Counted from the first letter of the stretch, positions 1 through 7,408 are shown. The stretch is 12,804 nt of DNA from an uncultured Oscillospiraceae bacterium (GCA_934597125.1 CAKTQM010000045.1:1-12804), one strand, 5' to 3'. The notes: generated by a model not told the origin, from the letters alone. Numbers and translations: made by a program.

Positions 1-2279
1 GTCACATACTTTCCGTTGGCGTTGCCGATCACGCTGCCATCCGAATCGGTGATGAAGAACTCCACATCGGAAATGGGCGCGCCGGTGACGGCGTCCTTTT
101 TGATGATCAACAGAGAGCCCATCTTATCATTGCCGAAGGTCACGGTGATGACGTCCTGATCCTTACCGGAGAGATAGACCGTTTCCGTGGCGTCGGTGAT
201 CACATACCCGTCCGGAGCAGAAATTTCCTCGCAGACGTAAGTGCCTGCTTTGAGGCCGGTCACAACGATGGTGCCATTGCTCGACGTGCGGTACTCGCCG
301 ATAACCGTGCCACCCGTACCGGAGGTGCCGCCAAGGTAGCGGATTCTAAACCATGCACCTTCCAGCGGCTGACCGCTCTCGCTGTCCACCTTGCGGATGA
401 TGATGGCGGAAAGGGGAGCGTTTTCAAAGGTCAGGACTTTGCTCTCACCACCGGAGATGAAGCATTCCTGTGTGGCAGGCTCCTTGATGGAGTAGCCGTG
501 CGGTGCTTCCAGTTCCGTCACTTTGTACCAACCATCTTTGACTTCGGGGAGAATGATCTTGCCGCTTTCATCAGAAAAATAGGTACCGAGGTCGTTCAGT
601 TCACCGGTATCGGTGTGGTTGCTGGCATACCAGACCTGGAACTTGGCTCCCTTAACGGGATCGCCGGTAACGCTGTCCACCTTGCGGATCTCCAGCGTCG
701 GCTTGAGGGCGTTGAAGAAGGTGACGGTGGAGGTTTCGCCGGGTTTCAGTGCCACTTCTTGGGGAATCTCGGAGAGAATGACATGGTTGGGAACATTGAT
801 CTCCGTGACCTTGTAGCTGCCCACAGGGATGCTCTCAAGGAAAATGCGCCCATGGTTATCCGTGGTAGCGCTGGTGGAGAAACTTCCGTCGATCTGCTCG
901 ATACGGTAGGTCACGCCCTCGATAGGCTCTCCGTTGGCGATGTTCTTCTTGACAATTTCAAGACCGGGCTTTTCATAGTCAACGAAAGTGACCTCAGAGG
1001 TTTTGCCGGGACGCAGCGCCACGGTCTGCTCGGTATTGGTTACGATGTACGGCTCGGGAACGGATTCCTCACGCACAACATAGACACCGGCAGGAATGGC
1101 CGAGAGCGTTGCGGAACCGTCCGTCCCGGTCGTGGCGGAGGTGGAATAGCTGCCGGTGACGGACTTCACCGAGAACACCGTGCCAGCGATGGGCTTGCCG
1201 CTCATGGCGTCGCGCTTGGTGATCTTCATATCGGGGAGCGCGTAATTTTCTGCCGTAACGGTGTACTGCTTATCGCCGTCCGTGGTGTCCACATAGACGC
1301 TGATAGGGGTAGAGTCCGCGCAGTACCCGACCGGAGCCTCCGTTTCTACGAAGCTCCACAGGCCCTTGGTGACATCGTTGACCTCGATGATGCCGCCGTT
1401 TGCCGTTACATCGCTGCCCACGATCTGACCGTCCCGGTAAATCAGAAAGCGGGCACCATCTAAACCACGGGTGGTTCCTGCGGCAACCTTCTTCAGCGTA
1501 ATATCGCCTGTACCCGCAGGGGGAATATCCGGTTCTCCCGGCTGCGCTTCAAGAGAGAGTTTTCTCGGCGCGTAATAGTTGAAAAAACTCTGGCGGCCCT
1601 TTACGCTGGACTTTGCCCACACTGCCCATTTTGCGGTGTCATCTTCAACAACCGTAGCAATGACGCCCTGTGCGGCGTACTCCTCGATCTGCTTCTGGAA
1701 GGCTGCGTCCTCCTTTGCTTTTTCGGCTAACATCCAGTCAATATAGCCGAGATAGGTTTCATAGGTATCCGCATTAGCAAAGCCTCCGCCGTCGATATCG
1801 CCGTCGCCCTCACCCTTGAAGGTCTGGTGATCCCACACATAGGTCTGTGCTGCAAAAAAAAGGCTGCCAGGAATATCTCCCTTGTAATCGACGATATAGG
1901 TCATCATCCACTTGAAGTTTTCGAGCTGCTGAGCATCCAGTTCTCCCATGCCGCTCTGCGCCAGCGCTGTTTTCAGGACAGCGTCCGCGTCTGCGCCGGT
2001 GGCGGATGTATAGGTGTAAGAGTTGAGGAACGACGGAGTACCCCAGCGGTAGCCATAGCCGCGATCCAGGCAGTAGAGCATTTTCCCCGCTGCCATGGGC
2101 GGCTTATAGCTGTACGGCGTTCCGTCATGGAGCAGGCGGGTCGTCCAGTAATTTGTGTTGCTGGTCGGTTTGATGCCGGTACCGGTGCTGGAGGCCGCCA
2201 ATGCCGAGGTAGGCAGCAGGCTCAGAACGGTCACCAGTACAAGCAGCAGTGATAAAAGTCTTGTTCGCATCTTTTTCAA
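1..2279 (-). CDS. Thioester-domain, Cna-B repeat surface adhesin (3' end off window)
   Basis: Large secreted surface protein, SpaA/pilin-adhesin type; about 759 codons are visible and it continues past the left edge. Start: TTG at 2279, because AAGGAGG lies 8 nt upstream, whereas the ATG at 2270 is 17 nt away. Residues 1-29 form a signal peptide (hydrophobic LLSLLLVLVTVLSLL, then ALAA). Residues about 40-250 look like a thioester (TQXA-type) domain, with Cys70 in LYCLD and Gln145 in AAQTYVW as the likely Cys-Gln bond pair. Six Cna-B/SpaA-like repeats follow, starting near residues 258, 351, 438, 528, 624 and 721, each with a Lys-containing first strand (for example LEIRKVD) and most with an E-x-x-AP-x-GY-like end (for example TELEAPHGYSI). 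Such domains form internal isopeptide bonds. The C-terminal sorting signal is not visible. The sortase at 3840-4622 is the obvious partner. It probably mediates covalent attachment to host or recipient surfaces. Confidence 0.88.
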   Translation of the reverse strand, partial: MKKMRTRLLSLLLVLVTVLSLLPTSALAASSTGTGIKPTSNTNYWTTRLLHDGTPYSYKPPMAAGKMLYCLDRGYGYRWGTPSFLNSYTYTSATGADADAVLKTALAQSGMGELDAQQLENFKWMMTYIVDYKGDIPGSLFFAAQTYVWDHQTFKGEGDGDIDGGGFANADTYETYLGYIDWMLAEKAKEDAAFQKQIEEYAAQGVIATVVEDDTAKWAVWAKSSVKGRQSFFNYYAPRKLSLEAQPGEPDIPPAGTGDITLKKVAAGTTRGLDGARFLIYRDGQIVGSDVTANGGIIEVNDVTKGLWSFVETEAPVGYCADSTPISVYVDTTDGDKQYTVTAENYALPDMKITKRDAMSGKPIAGTVFSVKSVTGSYSTSATTGTDGSATLSAIPAGVYVVREESVPEPYIVTNTEQTVALRPGKTSEVTFVDYEKPGLEIVKKNIANGEPIEGVTYRIEQIDGSFSTSATTDNHGRIFLESIPVGSYKVTEINVPNHVILSEIPQEVALKPGETSTVTFFNALKPTLEIRKVDSVTGDPVKGAKFQVWYASNHTDTGELNDLGTYFSDESGKIILPEVKDGWYKVTELEAPHGYSIKEPATQECFISGGESKVLTFENAPLSAIIIRKVDSESGQPLEGAWFRIRYLGGTSGTGGTVIGEYRTSSNGTIVVTGLKAGTYVCEEISAPDGYVITDATETVYLSGKDQDVITVTFGNDKMGSLLIIKKDAVTGAPISDVEFFITDSDGSVIGNANGKYV

Positions 2280-2307
2280 GGTCTTTTCCTCCTTTTTCGC
2301 AAAAGAT

Positions 2308-2335
2308 AAGCAGACCAAGTTTCCTCGGTCTGCTT
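2308..2335 (-). terminator. Hairpin between SLH-CAP gene and adhesin, possible attenuator
   Basis: A perfect 9-bp inverted repeat (AAGCAGACC at 2308-2316, GGTCTGCTT at 2327-2335) with a 10-nt loop lies in the gap between the SLH-CAP stop and the adhesin ribosome-binding site. On the minus strand it is followed by ATCTTTT, a short U-rich stretch. It could be a weak intrinsic terminator that lowers adhesin expression relative to the SLH-CAP gene, or an mRNA stabiliser. No separate adhesin promoter was recognised. Confidence 0.4.
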
Positions 2336-2398
2336 GGTTGTGTTATGAAATTGTTCATCGTAATTGGACTTCCGTTAATGTCAACTGATTATGCGAAG

Positions 2399-3490
2399 TT
2401 ACTCTTTTGCTGCGGGCGCATCCACCCATGTGACATTGTAGCCGTCCAATAAGAAAAGCTGAACGCAATACCAGTAGGGCTCGCCCATGACAGTGCCTTG
2501 TGAAACACCAACGCCGATCGCATGGTATCTCGTATTGAGCATATTTTTCAGATGTGCTGCGCTATTCTTCCACGCTTCAACTGCAAAGGACGGGAGCGAA
2601 GAATCTCGAATCTGCCATTCTCCGATCAAGTGAATATTTTCACCGATGTATTTGCAGTCCGTGACTGTTGTATACTTTCTCCCGTCCGGCCTTGTGTGAG
2701 AGTAGACACCGCTGGCCGCCATCTCCTCTGCCCGCACCTGCGCTGCCTGCATGAGCTTTTCATTGACGGTCAGGGCAGCTACGCCGTTTTCGCAGCGCAG
2801 AGCGTTGGTTCGGTCAATGATGTCCTGCTTGGCCGCAGCAGCATCGAAGGGCTCTGCTGTTTCCTGCACGGCGGCTGCGTCCGATGTTCCATTGGCAGAG
2901 AGATTTGGCTGTGCAGTTTCGGACAATTTCACGTCATAACCAAGCCTTGCCAACGTGTGACAGATCAGCACCGCCATCTTTCCGCGGGTAATCTCGGCGT
3001 CCGCAACAGTTTCTTCCGCAGCAAGTCCCAACTGAACGGCAGTCTGGCAGGCAGACTGATAATCCCATACAGCATCAACATCATTCAAGCACCGCAGCAT
3101 CACCGTGCAGGCCGCCGCAGAAGTAACAGGGTCATTGGAGCCGTAGCGTCCATTGCCATACCCTGCAACCAGATTATTTGCGACGCAGTAGCCCACATAG
3201 CTTTTTGCCCATTCCGGAACATCCGTAAAGCTGCAAAGGCTGCGGTAAAAGGCGCTGTCCGTTTCAAATTGCTCGGGATCTGTGACAATTCGGGTGAGCA
3301 GCGCCGCCATCTGCGCCCGTGTCAGCCCCTGCTCCAGCATCATGTCGCCAGACTCGTTGCCCAGCATAATGCCGGCTTCACTCAGATAGGCGGCAGCAGA
3401 CTGCTGCGGACTTTTTTCGGCGGCAAAAGAAGTTACTGTTAAGGATAGTGCAGCAATTACAGCGAGGGAAATAACTCGGATCCGCTTCAA
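2399..3490 (-). CDS. Secreted SLH-domain CAP (SCP/YkwD-like) protein
   Basis: A 363-aa exported protein. Start: TTG at 3490, with AAAGGGG about 10 nt upstream inside the end of the preceding gene; no nearby in-frame ATG fits. Residues 1-24 are a signal peptide ending SFAA. Three S-layer-homology-like units follow, at about 33-70 (GLTRAQMAALLTRI), 88-135 (FTDVPEWAKSYVGYCVANNL, then GYGNGRYG) and 144-182 (AEITRGKMAVLI). SLH domains bind secondary cell-wall polymers non-covalently. The CAP domain covers about 221-350: NALRCENG, SHTRPDG, GENI, EAWKNS and AHLKNML are its typical motifs, including the His and Glu residues of the CAP cavity. The biochemical role of bacterial CAP proteins is mostly unknown. 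It lies 4 nt after the 65-aa gene and upstream of the adhesin, so the three are probably one operon for wall-surface proteins. Confidence 0.88.
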   Translation of the reverse strand: MKRIRVISLAVIAALSLTVTSFAAEKSPQQSAAAYLSEAGIMLGNESGDMMLEQGLTRAQMAALLTRIVTDPEQFETDSAFYRSLCSFTDVPEWAKSYVGYCVANNLVAGYGNGRYGSNDPVTSAAACTVMLRCLNDVDAVWDYQSACQTAVQLGLAAEETVADAEITRGKMAVLICHTLARLGYDVKLSETAQPNLSANGTSDAAAVQETAEPFDAAAAKQDIIDRTNALRCENGVAALTVNEKLMQAAQVRAEEMAASGVYSHTRPDGRKYTTVTDCKYIGENIHLIGEWQIRDSSLPSFAVEAWKNSAAHLKNMLNTRYHAIGVGVSQGTVMGEPYWYCVQLFLLDGYNVTWVDAPAAKE

Positions 3491-3494
3491 ATGA

Positions 3495-3692
3495 TCACGC
3501 CCCTTTCCGGTAAAAGACGGTGGTTACACTTGCGGTCATGCGTCGGGTAGCTTCGTCAAAGGTGCATTGATCAAACTCGCAAATGCCCATCCGTTCTGCC
3601 TGTTCCGCGACTTCCGCGGGAAGGTCAACAGTGATGTCCATTTTGACCCGTATTTCGTCATCTTTCCTATTTGGTCTGAAATTCTGTACCAA
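3495..3692 (-). CDS. Small 65-aa protein of unknown function
   Basis: I do not recognise a family. Start: TTG at 3692, supported by AAGGAAG 7 nt upstream. The alternative ATG at 3641 (MDITVDLPAEV) would give a 48-aa product but has no good ribosome-binding site. The protein is soluble, without a signal peptide or membrane segment. The stretch KMDITVDLPAEVAEQAERMG vaguely recalls a beta strand followed by helices, as in ribbon-helix-helix proteins, but this is weak. It is the first gene after a good promoter (3734-3762), and the SLH-CAP ribosome-binding site lies within its last codons, so the two are probably translationally coupled. It may regulate the operon; that is speculation. Confidence 0.6.
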   Translation of the reverse strand: MVQNFRPNRKDDEIRVKMDITVDLPAEVAEQAERMGICEFDQCTFDEATRRMTASVTTVFYRKGA

Positions 3693-3733
3693 ACTGATAC
3701 TTCCTTTTGATTAAGATTCTCCGGAGTAATTTG

Positions 3734-3762
3734 AGGATAATACAGAAGGTTCAGGCTGTCAA
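3734..3762 (-). promoter_or_regulatory. Sigma-A-type promoter for 65-aa/SLH-CAP/adhesin operon
   Basis: On the minus strand the sequence is TTGACA (3762-3757, perfect -35), a 17-nt spacer, and TATCCT (3739-3734, 4 of 6 for -10). It lies about 42 nt upstream of the TTG start of the 65-aa gene, in the 147-nt gap after the sortase gene. It most likely drives the three surface-protein genes downstream. Confidence 0.6.
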
Positions 3763-3839
3763 AGGTTTATTTTAAATCCTTACGCCGATAAAACGGAGAC
3801 ACAACATTTTTTGCACAATTCCATCCGTTTTCCATCATT

Positions 3840-4622
3840 TTATTGAGTTATTTGCACTGCTTGAACGCAAATTCTTTTTTCAGGCTGATTGGCGAGGCAG
3901 GTGGTAAGCGTGATACGGTTGTCTGCTGTCGCCTGCAGATAGCTCCAGTCGGAATTGGAGATGGTCTTTACCAAAACGACCTCATATGTGCGGGTGCCGT
4001 AGATCGTGGTATAGGTGATGGTGTCACCGATTTCCAGATCCTTGATGCTGCCGATGGTGTACTTGGCGCCCCGGTTATGGCCGCACACGCCGATATTGCC
4101 GTCCCACGCTGAGGTGGAGCTGTAATGCCCCAGTCCCTTTTTCATGCTTTCTTTTGTTTCTCCTTCCCAGACCTTCATGTTGATGTCCAGGGATGGAATT
4201 TTCAGGGTGCCGATGCTGCCGTCCTTTCGATCCATATCTTTGGCACTTGTATAAGCAGGCTCCTGATAGGACGGAATGACGGGTGTGACCGCTGGGATAC
4301 CTACGCCACTATCCACACCGTAGATACCGGTAGCCGAACCGCCTACAGTCTGCTGTAGGCCGGGGAGTCGGAGCTTTTCCATGACGCCGGTTTGTGTGGT
4401 GCTGAGAACGCCGTAGGGAAGTTCGGGAATCTGATAATCCACAAGATTTTTGCTGCCGTAATGATACGCGGTACCGTAGGTGTCCTCATAAGAGGTCGAA
4501 GGGTAATAGTCGGTGTCCGCGGCTGTGTCAAAGGTATAGTCCGCGGCAAAAGCGCAAATAGAAAGGGATGCTGTTGCTGTCGCCGTCAATGCCATGCAGA
4601 CCAGTTTCTGAAAGAGTTTCAT
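3840..4622 (-). CDS. Sortase (class D-like), cysteine transpeptidase
   Basis: A 260-aa sortase. Start: ATG at 4622, because AGGAGG lies 9 nt upstream; an upstream in-frame GTG at 4673 overlaps the previous gene and lacks a site. N-terminal hydrophobic segment at residues 5-27 (signal peptide or anchor, ending AFAA). The catalytic domain covers about 130-260. His182 is in CGHNRGA, Cys242 in ITLTTC and Arg250 in EKRICVQ, the complete His-Cys-Arg set. The form IGTLKIPSLDI near the domain start and TLTTC favour a class D- or B-like housekeeping or pilin type; the class is uncertain. It cleaves a sorting motif and links surface proteins to peptidoglycan or to each other. The adhesin at 1-2279 is the likely substrate. 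It starts 4 nt after the preceding gene stop, so the two are co-transcribed. Confidence 0.9.
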   Translation of the reverse strand: MKLFQKLVCMALTATATASLSICAFAADYTFDTAADTDYYPSTSYEDTYGTAYHYGSKNLVDYQIPELPYGVLSTTQTGVMEKLRLPGLQQTVGGSATGIYGVDSGVGIPAVTPVIPSYQEPAYTSAKDMDRKDGSIGTLKIPSLDINMKVWEGETKESMKKGLGHYSSTSAWDGNIGVCGHNRGAKYTIGSIKDLEIGDTITYTTIYGTRTYEVVLVKTISNSDWSYLQATADNRITLTTCLANQPEKRICVQAVQITQ

Positions 4623-4626
4623 GTTT

Positions 4627-5532
4627 TTACGCCTCCTGATCTTCTTCGTTTTCCTCTGTTTCATCCGCTTCACATTCTGCTTTCACTACGGCCTTTCGGC
4701 GGCATACAAGCAGCGTGCCGCCAACAGCGGCGCAAATCAGAACGATTCCACCTAAGATCCAAGGAAAGTGATCCGCAAAAAACGCTCCGACCTGAGCGGC
4801 AGCCGCGCCCTTGTGGTTCGCTTCTGTCCCGATATAGGTCAGTACATAAGTAACGCTTTCGACGCCCTCGTGGGTCACATCGCCAACATACTCCGCTGTT
4901 GTAACATAGCCTGTAGCCGCCTGATAGGACGCTTTCGCAGAGTAGGTAGCAACAGCCTGATATTGAGAGGGCATCAGCGCCTCACCCACAAGATCGGTGC
5001 CGGTGACCTGCCACTCTACATTGGCGAGGCTCAGGGTTCTGCCGTTCTTGATGGTTGTCGCGGGGACATAGGACATATCGTTGCGGTCAAGCTGTCCGAT
5101 GGTTTTGGTTTCCGTCACCGTGTAGTTTTTCGTGGCATAGCCGGCGGCTACGGTATTGAGACTGGTGTGATCCAATGCGAGGGTACCCTGAAATCTGCCG
5201 TCATCATACTCGATGGTGGGCTTAAGCTGCTCCAGAATCAGAGCAAGGTCATCTTTCGTTGTTTCAACGGTGATAACCTCGGTATGAATCCGCTTTTCTT
5301 CCACGGGATTCTCACTTTTTACAATGTCCGCAAAGGTGTAGAGATACCCTTCCAGCTCAAAGGGCTCCTCAATTAGTGCCGCAGGGTCCTGCTCAGGGGA
5401 TACTGTAAAGGTTTTGATCGCTTGCTGACTGCCGTTGAGGTTTTGAACCACTGTGTCCGTAGGCACCTCCAACGCAAAGGCATTGGAGGTAAGAACCAGC
5501 ATCAGCAGCACGCAGGATATTACTCTTTTCAT
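4627..5532 (-). CDS. Secreted single-pass membrane protein of unknown function
   Basis: A 301-aa protein with no family I can name. Residues 1-20 are a signal peptide (VISCVLLMLVLTSNAFA). Residues 21-250 form an extracytoplasmic region rich in beta-type sequence, Thr and Tyr. Residues about 257-277 are a transmembrane helix (WILGGIVLICAAVGGTLLV), followed by CRRK and a very acidic cytoplasmic tail (residues 281-301). No LPXTG motif is seen before the helix, so it is anchored by the membrane rather than by sortase. Start ATG at 5532 has GGAGG about 11 nt upstream. It sits between the 21-codon ORF and the sortase with short gaps on both sides, which suggests a partner role in the sortase/adhesin surface module. 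Confidence 0.75.
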   Translation of the reverse strand: MKRVISCVLLMLVLTSNAFALEVPTDTVVQNLNGSQQAIKTFTVSPEQDPAALIEEPFELEGYLYTFADIVKSENPVEEKRIHTEVITVETTKDDLALILEQLKPTIEYDDGRFQGTLALDHTSLNTVAAGYATKNYTVTETKTIGQLDRNDMSYVPATTIKNGRTLSLANVEWQVTGTDLVGEALMPSQYQAVATYSAKASYQAATGYVTTAEYVGDVTHEGVESVTYVLTYIGTEANHKGAAAAQVGAFFADHFPWILGGIVLICAAVGGTLLVCRRKAVVKAECEADETEENEEDQEA

Positions 5533-5551
5533 GTTTGGGAGAGCCTCCTTC

Positions 5552-5617
5552 TCAAATAATTTTTGTGATGCGCATTCCTGCCATACGGTCAGGCGATATG
5601 CCGGATACCTGCTTCAT
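5552..5617 (-). CDS. 21-codon ORF overlapping the toxin stop
   Basis: ATG at 5617 overlaps the toxin TGA (ATGA), with AGGAGG 10 nt upstream inside the toxin end. The product would be MKQVSGISPDRMAGMRITKI plus Ile. It lies 19 nt before the next gene. It occupies the place where a Gp49-type toxin usually has its HTH antitoxin, but is far too short to be one. It may be a degraded gene start, a leader that couples translation, or a real micropeptide. The good ribosome-binding site favours translation; function unknown. Confidence 0.4.
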   Translation of the reverse strand: MKQVSGISPDRMAGMRITKII

Positions 5618-6009
5618 GACGCTTTCTCCTCCTTGATCTTGTATTCTACCGCGCGCTCCGGATGTTCCCGCAGCGCGTCAAGTATTCTGATAGACTGCTC
5701 CAGCGCCTGCATTGTATCCCGCTTCTGACGCTTCACAAAGCCATGCAAAAGCAGAACATCTCCATTGGGAAGCGTGCAGAAAATGATGCGTATGAGCACT
5801 TTGCTCTTCACCCGCAGCTCCCAGAGATCCCGATAGCGCTCGATTGAAAATCGCTTGAAATGCGGTTCTTTCATTTCCGGCTTTTCAAGCTGGGTCAGGA
5901 AATACAGCCGCAGGAGGATTTTTTCCCGCAGCCGCGGATCAAGCCCATCAATAAAATCGGCGAGCGGAGCGGACTTGCTTGTTGGCTGATAGATTAGGAT
6001 TCCCTTCAT
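5614..6009 (-). CDS. Gp49/HigB-like RelE-superfamily toxin
   Basis: A 131-aa protein of the phage-derived Gp49-like branch of RelE/ParE toxins, which act in the cytoplasm, usually by cleaving mRNA on the ribosome. Visible signatures: GLDPRLREKILLRLYFL near the N-terminus, then RYRDLWELRVKSKVLIRIIF, then GDVLLLHGFVKRQ, the LWELR-RI-F-LLHGF-KK pattern of the family. The length is normal. Start ATG at 6009 overlaps the stop of the 138-aa gene by 4 nt and has GGAGG upstream. In this family the toxin gene normally comes first and an HTH-XRE antitoxin follows, but here only a 21-codon ORF follows. Either the antitoxin is lost, or the upstream 138-aa protein plays that part. Confidence 0.8.
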   Translation of the reverse strand: MKGILIYQPTSKSAPLADFIDGLDPRLREKILLRLYFLTQLEKPEMKEPHFKRFSIERYRDLWELRVKSKVLIRIIFCTLPNGDVLLLHGFVKRQKRDTMQALEQSIRILDALREHPERAVEYKIKEEKAS

Positions 6010-6422
6010 GGCTCCGTCACCTCCATTGCCTTGCTCAGCTTCTTCAGATGGCAGATAAAACGCTCTGCAAAGTCCCCGGCAAGCTCCGAATCACCGCTTA
6101 TCCACCAAATTGGATTGGGAAGCGGCTGAGAGAGCGCGTCGTATTGCAGACAGATCAGCAGAAACTTTTGCCGTGGTTCGGCCTGCTCCGCAGCTTCATA
6201 TAGTCTCCGAAGAATCTCTGTGATCTCACAAGAATTCTGGCAAGTGTCGCACAAGTCATCAAACAATAGGCCGGAATAGGCGCGGCTCAAGGCGTTCAAT
6301 GTGGCTTCGTCCACACTTCCATCTATCCTCAGAAGGCCCATACGGTGCAAACGGGCCTTCGCCCCATCGTCAAACGGATTTTGCGGTCGTGTTTTGTGGA
6401 ACTGTATATTCATTTCTTTCAT
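6006..6422 (-). CDS. 138-aa protein of unknown function, coupled to toxin
   Basis: I do not recognise the family. Start: ATG at 6422 (MKEMNIQFHKT), with GAGG 6 nt upstream. An in-frame ATG at 6506 would translate through the terminator hairpin at 6448-6477 and is rejected. The product is soluble and mainly helical, with a Cys pair (CDTCQNSC, about residue 60) and the aromatic stretch PNPIWWISGD near residue 105. It overlaps the toxin start by 4 nt, so the two are probably translated in fixed ratio. A role as a non-canonical antitoxin is possible but only from position. Confidence 0.7.
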   Translation of the reverse strand: MKEMNIQFHKTRPQNPFDDGAKARLHRMGLLRIDGSVDEATLNALSRAYSGLLFDDLCDTCQNSCEITEILRRLYEAAEQAEPRQKFLLICLQYDALSQPLPNPIWWISGDSELAGDFAERFICHLKKLSKAMEVTEP

Positions 6423-6442
6423 CTTGTACCTCACAATGGGAT

Positions 6443-6477
6443 AGAAAAAGGCCCGGCACCTTGCGGTGTCGAGCCTT
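6443..6477 (-). terminator. Intrinsic terminator after BRO/DinD-like gene
   Basis: On the minus strand a 13-bp stem (6477-6465 with 6460-6448, one A-C mismatch and one G-U pair) has a GCAA tetraloop and is followed by TTTTT. It begins 16 nt after the BRO gene stop. It should separate the parAB/BRO unit from the 138-aa/toxin/sortase unit, at least in part; no clear promoter was found for the latter, so read-through may matter. Confidence 0.85.
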
Positions 6478-6492
6478 CTGGCATAAGTCTTA

Positions 6493-7377
6493 TTATTCTT
6501 TGTCATCTGCTTCGGCTTGCGCCGGCAGCGCGGCGGCTTCTTCGATCATGCCCACAACCAAGGTGTTCATCTGTGCGGCGTTCTGCGCAGTAATAACCGG
6601 AGCGCCGGTGCGCTCCTCAAGAGCCTTTCGCGCTACGCCGGCAACCTCACCGCCCTGGCGGGCGACCTCCATACTGCCGGAAAAGCCTTCCGGCCTGGAG
6701 GCTTTGGAAATATCACGGGTGGATGCCTCGGCCAGCATGGTCAAGACCAATTCGGTATCACTCATATTGTCCCGCAGGTTTTCCTTTTTCAGCCCCTTGA
6801 GATTCTTGTACTGCCGCGTGGTCATGCCGGACCATGTGCGGGTGATCTCATCAGTCAGAATCGCAAATTCACGACCCTTTTCCACGCCGCGCTTCTGCCA
6901 CTCATCGGTAAGCTCATTCCGAATGCGGATGGAGAGCAGCCTCTGATGAACCCAATCAGGGTCATACCCCTTTTTCAGATAAGTTTCCAACGCACGGTCG
7001 ATGGCCTGTTCCGGATCAATAGTCTCCTCAATGCGTTCCCTGCCGACCTCTGCCAGCCAGCGTTTCACCGGTTCCGCGCGGGGTGATGGGATAGACTGGA
7101 TAATGCGGAGAAGCTGCTCGGTTGTGGCAGCGTCGGTCTTATAGTTCTTTCCATCCGACGATTTCATTTTCAGTTGTACGATATTTTCGTACAACTGAGT
7201 TGCCCCCTCAGACTTCAACTTGCGCTTCAAGTCACTCCAATATCTGCGAGGGTTTTCACTTCCAGTCAGTGCATGGATTACATCGACAACAGAGAAGTAC
7301 CACTCCTCTTGTTCTTCATTCCAAGCCGTGCGAATGGGTTGATTTTCAAAAAGCTGAATTTTATCCTGTTCGCTCAT
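6493..7377 (-). CDS. BRO-N domain protein with DinD-like C-terminal region
   Basis: A 294-aa protein. Residues about 5-105 form a BRO-N/antirepressor-type DNA-binding domain (PIRTAWNEEQEEWYFSVVDV, then an ENPRRYW-like segment and LLRIIQSIPSPRAEPVKRWL). Residues about 165-265 resemble E. coli DinD: EFAILTDEITRTWSGMTTRQ, YKNLKGLKKENLRDNMS and DTELVLTMLAEAS, aligned by eye to the DinD FAIF, KGLKK and MGSTELAANL segments. DinD is a DNA-damage-induced protein reported to counter RecA. In mobile elements such genes are common and may link the element to DNA damage or act as antirepressors. Start ATG at 7377 has AAGGA about 10 nt upstream. It lies 39 nt after parB with its own candidate promoter. 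No SOS box was seen upstream. The C-terminal tail is acidic and Ala-rich. Confidence 0.82.
   Translation of the reverse strand: MSEQDKIQLFENQPIRTAWNEEQEEWYFSVVDVIHALTGSENPRRYWSDLKRKLKSEGATQLYENIVQLKMKSSDGKNYKTDAATTEQLLRIIQSIPSPRAEPVKRWLAEVGRERIEETIDPEQAIDRALETYLKKGYDPDWVHQRLLSIRIRNELTDEWQKRGVEKGREFAILTDEITRTWSGMTTRQYKNLKGLKKENLRDNMSDTELVLTMLAEASTRDISKASRPEGFSGSMEVARQGGEVAGVARKALEERTGAPVITAQNAAQMNTLVVGMIEEAAALPAQAEADDKE
7170..7198. repeat. Perfect 12-5-12 palindrome inside BRO gene
   Basis: Arms TCAGTTGTACGA (7170-7181) and TCGTACAACTGA (7187-7198) are exact inverted copies around TATTT. It lies in the coding sequence, encoding the stretch QLYENIVQL. Such a long perfect arm is not expected by chance in coding DNA. 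It could be an operator for self-binding or an mRNA hairpin. Confidence 0.75.
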
Positions 7378-7408
7378 AGCGTTGCTATCCTTTCTCTTTC
7401 TTTTTTCG

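Noticed and set aside
498..1463. Plus-strand open frame opposite the adhesin
   Set aside because: Shadow of the Cna-B repeat region; no domain, and the minus frame has a clear signal peptide and repeats.
3790..3831. Possible terminator after the sortase gene
   Set aside because: The 8-bp arms AAAACGGA/TCCGTTTT enclose a loop of 26 nt with little inner pairing, too weak to call.
4341..4360. 8-4-8 inverted repeat in the sortase gene (GCCTACAG/CTGTAGGC)
   Set aside because: Short enough to be incidental and without a related copy nearby.
6423..6506. Longer N-terminus for the 138-aa protein
   Set aside because: It would be encoded by a strong intrinsic terminator hairpin, and a better ribosome-binding site serves the ATG at 6422.
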